NCBI GenBank assembly: GCA_025455595.1
Contig: JALOMD010000200.1
Location: forward strand, 1-8,664
DNA length: 8,664 nucleotides
From: Cytophagales bacterium
GTDB lineage: Bacteria; Bacteroidota; Bacteroidia; Cytophagales; 172606-1
Direction of reading: 5' to 3'
Made by a program: the position numbers and the translations under genes. The notes under the pieces are model-generated. The model saw only the letters and a program-made list of their open reading frames with translations, was not told the DNA's origin and did not search any database. Below, piece by piece: positions 6,100-8,664 of the stretch. Every line of letters begins with the position of its first letter. Position 1 is the stretch's first letter.

Positions 6100-7829
6100 T
6101 CGAAGGCCCACTGATGGACGGCATGAATGTGGTGGGCGACCTGTTCGGCGAAGGCAAAATGTTTTTGCCGCAAGTGGTGAAGTCGGCGCGGGTGATGAAG
6201 AAAGCCGTGGCGTATTTGTTACCTTTCATTGAGGCACAGAAAACCGCAGGTTCAGCCTCGTCCGCTGGAAAAGTTTTGCTCGCCACAGTGAAGGGCGACG
6301 TACACGACATTGGCAAAAACATCGTGGGCGTGGTTTTAGGCTGTAACAACTACGAAATCATTGACTTGGGCGTGATGGTGCCGACGGAAAAAATCCTCGA
6401 AACTGCCAAACGCGAAAACGTGGACATCATCGGCTTGAGCGGATTGATTACGCCGAGCCTCGACGAAATGGTGGGCGTGGCGAAGGAAATGGAGCGGCAG
6501 GGCTTCACGATTCCACTGCTCATCGGTGGGGCCACCACCTCGCGTATTCACACGGCAGTAAAAATTGACCCGCACTATTCCGGCCCGGTGATTCACGTGT
6601 TGGACGCGTCTCGTTCGGTTCCGGTGGCCGGAAAACTGACGCAGAATGAGAAAACACGCGAAGAGATTTTCCGCGACATCAAAGCCGAATACGCCAAGCT
6701 GCGCGAGGAACACGCCAACCGCCAACGCGACAAAAACTACGTGGGCATCGAACAGGCACGTGACAACAAGGTGAAAATTGACTGGGCGGAATTTGAGCCG
6801 TACAAACCTAAGTTTCTGGGCAACAAGTACTTCCAAGATTACGACTTGGCCGAAATCGCCGAGTACATTGACTGGACACCGTTTTTCCAGACGTGGCAGT
6901 TGCAAGGCAAATTCCCGAAGATTTTCGACGACCCGGTTGTTGGAGACGAAGCCCGCAAGTTGTACGACGACGCGCAGGCGATGCTCCACAAAATAGTATC
7001 CCAGAAACTGCTGAAAGCCAAGGCCGCCGTCGGATTTTACCCCGCCAACGCCACCGGCGACGATGTGGTGCTGTACGATTTTGAAGAAATCGAAATCCCG
7101 ATTTCAGGCAACCAAAGCGTGAGTTTCAAACGAAACGAGTACAAAGTCTTGGGTCTTGAGTCGGGAGTCTTGAGTAAAAACGGCTCCGAACCCAAGACCC
7201 AAGACTCACGACTCACGACGCTGCATTTCATGCGTCAGCAAGGCCAGAAAGCCGCCAACGTGCCGAACATCGCCCTGTCCGATTTTGTCGCACCCATCGA
7301 AACCGGCAAAACCGACTACATTGGTGCGTTTGCGGTGACGGCAGGCATTGACATCGAAAAACTCCTCGAAGCCTACGACCGGGAACACGACGATTACAAT
7401 TCCATCATGGTCAAGGCCATTGCCGACCGGCTCGCCGAGGCGTTTGCGGAACTGATGCACAAACGCGTGCGCACCGAATTCTGGGGCTATGCGCCGCTGG
7501 AACAGCTTGATAATGAGGCTTTAATCAAGGAGGCGTACCAAGGCATCCGTCCGGCTCCCGGCTATCCGGCCTGCCCCGACCACACCGAAAAACGCACGCT
7601 TTTCGATTTGCTCGATGCGGAAAACCAAGTGGGCATTACACTCACCGAAAGTTTCGCCATGTATCCGGCCAGTTCGGTGAGCGGCTGGTATTTCTCGCAT
7701 CCCGAATCGAAGTATTTCCCGGTGGGGAAAATTGCCCGTGACCAAGTGGAAGATTACGCCGCCCGCAAAGGCATGACAATCGAGGAAGCCGAAAAATGGC
7801 TGGCTCCGACGCTGAATTATGATGCGTAG
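6096..7829 (+). CDS. metH: Methionine synthase MetH, C-terminal part (cobalamin and reactivation modules)
   Basis: This frame carries the rest of MetH. Homology is continuous from 6063, but that lies upstream of any good start. The GTG at 6096, overlapping the previous stop as GTGA, gives 577 residues; ATG at 6114 is the main alternative. From the GTG, most of the cap comes first (IEGPLMDGMNVVGDLFGEGK), then the B12-binding fold with D68-x-H70-x-x-G in GDVHDIG (H70 is the lower axial ligand) and S115 in GLSGLITPS. The AdoMet-dependent reactivation domain has RPAPGYPACP (R485 onward), TESFAMYP and GWYFSHP, and ends normally in LAPTLNYDA. Residues about 350-375 derive from an inserted repeat. 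The protein lacks the first cap helix. It could work only with the upstream part, or the gene may be decaying, or the break may be an assembly error. Confidence 0.9.
   Translation: MIEGPLMDGMNVVGDLFGEGKMFLPQVVKSARVMKKAVAYLLPFIEAQKTAGSASSAGKVLLATVKGDVHDIGKNIVGVVLGCNNYEIIDLGVMVPTEKILETAKRENVDIIGLSGLITPSLDEMVGVAKEMERQGFTIPLLIGGATTSRIHTAVKIDPHYSGPVIHVLDASRSVPVAGKLTQNEKTREEIFRDIKAEYAKLREEHANRQRDKNYVGIEQARDNKVKIDWAEFEPYKPKFLGNKYFQDYDLAEIAEYIDWTPFFQTWQLQGKFPKIFDDPVVGDEARKLYDDAQAMLHKIVSQKLLKAKAAVGFYPANATGDDVVLYDFEEIEIPISGNQSVSFKRNEYKVLGLESGVLSKNGSEPKTQDSRLTTLHFMRQQGQKAANVPNIALSDFVAPIETGKTDYIGAFAVTAGIDIEKLLEAYDREHDDYNSIMVKAIADRLAEAFAELMHKRVRTEFWGYAPLEQLDNEALIKEAYQGIRPAPGYPACPDHTEKRTLFDLLDAENQVGITLTESFAMYPASSVSGWYFSHPESKYFPVGKIARDQVEDYAARKGMTIEEAEKWLAPTLNYDA
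7145..7220 (+). repeat. Facing heptamer arrays inserted in frame in metH
   Basis: Four 7-base units plus a partial one (AGTCTTG type) occupy 7145-7175. Four units in the opposite orientation (CAAGACC, CAAGACT, CACGACT and a variant) occupy 7193-7220, with 17 bases between. AGTCTTGGGTCTTG (7145-7158) is perfectly complementary to CAAGACCCAAGACT (7193-7206). The repeat encodes about 25 residues, including ESGVLSKNGSEPKTQDSR, between the NEYKV and LHFMRQQ parts of the reactivation domain. E. coli MetH has no counterpart. No stop codon is created in this frame. Confidence 0.85.
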
Positions 7830-7833
7830 GTTA

Positions 7834-7967
7834 ATTCAGAATTATGAATTCAGAATTCAGAAATGCGACATGCGGAGACAGGGCACGCCCTGTCTCTGTT
7901 GTTACAACCGTTTTAAGCAAAAATCGGAAAATTCCGCAACGGCCTGTCCCGACCTGTCGGGAGCAGG
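7834..7967. repeat. Cluster of four short repeats after metH
   Basis: ATTCAGAATT occurs twice (7834-7843, 7848-7857). GAGACAGGGC (7875-7884) and GCCCTGTCTC (7887-7896) form a perfect 10-base-pair hairpin. CCGTTTTAAGC (7908-7918) is a left arm of the window-wide palindrome with a degraded right arm. CCTG-TCCCGAC (7943-7953) pairs with GTCGGGA-G-CAGG (7956-7967). Hairpins of the second and fourth kinds are familiar interspersed repeats. They sit in an open frame leading into the next gene, but the encoded peptide looks like translated repeat. Confidence 0.7.
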
Positions 7968-8067
7968 AACGCCCAAGACGAATGCTTGCACAGTGTCCGA
8001 CCTACACGATTATCTATATCCATACGACGGAACGGAAAGAGTTTTTTCTTCCCTTCGGCCTTCGGGT

Positions 8068-8496
8068 ATGGACAGAAGAGTGATAGAAGCCGTTCTTCGC
8101 CGCCAACTTCAACCAAACTGGATACTAAGTGAATACGATATTTCCATTTACAGCGGCGGCATAGGTGTGATAGAGGAAATGGTTGTGCAGGTTCAAATGC
8201 CACAGAAAGATTTTGAGGATTACGTAACCGAGCGGCGATTTCAGGACATTGCGCAACTCTATACAGATAACAAAGCCGGGGAATTGATTTGGCTGTTCGG
8301 CGAGGAAGAATCAGCTGATTTTGCGGGGTTTCTGAAAGCCGCCCGAAGTTTCTTGAAAGAGAAAAAACTGTTACAATCGTTTTCCTTCAATCCTGACACG
8401 GCTATTTTCTGTGAGGCGGATTCGGATGTCAATGCCTACGATTTTCTGTTTTATTCAGACGGTTCTATGTTTTTCGTTGCTTTTTCGCAAGGTTAG
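8068..8496 (+). CDS. Unrecognised small acidic protein
   Basis: I do not recognise this family. From the ATG at 8068 it has 142 residues, with many Asp and Glu, no signal peptide and no membrane segment. An N-terminal helix-like stretch (VIEAVLRRQL) is followed by alternating hydrophobic strands (ISIYSGGIGVIEEMVVQVQM), a helical middle (DFEDYVTERRFQDIAQLY; ADFAGFLKAARSFLKEKK) and a C-terminal aromatic strand region (YDFLFYSDGSMFFVAF). The compact acidic alpha/beta look would suit an immunity or adaptor protein, but nothing proves that. The frame stays open upstream to 7819, overlapping metH by 11 bases, with a GTG at 7993 as another start. I prefer 8068 because 7834-7967 is repeat DNA, although the true start could be 7993. 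No ribosome binding site is visible. The hairpins at 8578 and 8629 follow it. Confidence 0.6.
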   Translation: MDRRVIEAVLRRQLQPNWILSEYDISIYSGGIGVIEEMVVQVQMPQKDFEDYVTERRFQDIAQLYTDNKAGELIWLFGEEESADFAGFLKAARSFLKEKKLLQSFSFNPDTAIFCEADSDVNAYDFLFYSDGSMFFVAFSQG

Positions 8497-8506
8497 TGAA
8501 ATTTGT

Positions 8507-8606
8507 CAAAAATTGCCCAAAACGCAACAGACCGACAGCAATAGAATAGTTAAATCAGTCACTTTTGGGTAGCAACAGCGTTTTAAGCAATTTTTGCTCA
8601 AAACGC
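8507..8606. repeat. Half copy and full copy of the palindrome family
   Basis: CAAAAATTGCCCAAAACGC (8507-8525) is a right half of the family. GCGTTTTAAGCAA (8578-8590) and TTGCTCAAAACGC (8594-8606) form a nearly perfect hairpin with one A-C mismatch and a loop of three T. The full copy could aid termination after the preceding gene, although no T run follows it on the plus strand. Confidence 0.65.
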
Positions 8607-8628
8607 CTGTAGGGAAACCCATCAGAAA

Positions 8629-8664
8629 CAAGAAAGCGGGACTGGCAACAGTCCCGCTTTCTTG
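8629..8664. terminator. Perfect 16-base-pair hairpin with GCAA loop
   Basis: Positions 8629-8644 are perfectly complementary to 8649-8664 around a GCAA tetraloop, a stable GNRA type. The stem ends in CTTTCTTG on the plus strand, giving a moderately U-rich 3' side, and by symmetry the same on the minus strand. It likely ends the transcript of the small acidic protein and may serve both directions. The window stops exactly at its end, so the following bases cannot be judged. Confidence 0.7.

Noticed and set aside
4009..7829. Two independent genes rather than one broken metH
   Set aside because: The two frames together match a complete MetH in order with no overlap of homologous residues, and the break lies inside a domain, so one ancestral gene is the simplest reading; a functional two-chain enzyme cannot be excluded.

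Overview
The window looks like chromosomal DNA of a Bacteroidota bacterium, probably an environmental member of the Saprospiria/Cytophagia type; this is an inference. No gene has a convincing Shine-Dalgarno sequence. The two likely promoters fit the Bacteroidota pattern (TTG or TTTG, about 18 bases, TAnnTTTG). The spacers are packed with short palindromic and tandem repeats of the kinds I know to be common in that phylum.

Layout. Positions 1-300 hold tandem repeats, a long inverted repeat and a strong hairpin terminator. On the minus strand lie a CheY-like response regulator (302-724) and, upstream of it, a soluble PAS-GAF-PAS-PAS hybrid-free sensor histidine kinase (991-3375). They probably form a two-component pair, with the regulator having its own promoter in the 266-base gap. 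Positions 3376-4008 are a divergent, gene-free spacer with repeated hairpins. On the plus strand follows cobalamin-dependent methionine synthase (metH, 4009-7829), then a repeat-filled spacer, an unrecognised acidic protein of about 142 residues (8068-8496) and a closing hairpin terminator at 8629-8664.

The most notable feature is the state of metH. All four modules (homocysteine, folate, cobalamin, reactivation) are present with their key residues, but the reading frame breaks at about 6060, where roughly seven codons of the cobalamin cap seem to be missing. This leaves two open frames with a GTGA stop/start overlap. In addition, two interspersed repeats sit in frame inside the coding sequence (about 4585-4668 and 7145-7220), each adding or replacing about 25 residues in the protein.

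Three repeat families recur. The first is a palindrome built on GCGTTTTGAGC...GCCCAAAACGC, with about eight whole or partial copies. The second is a degenerate 7-base tandem repeat, roughly RGTCNNN, at three places including inside metH. The third is a set of single palindromes between metH and the last gene. I see no CRISPR array, transposase, tRNA or rRNA, and no clear new multi-gene system; the repeat biology and the broken metH are what deserve attention.
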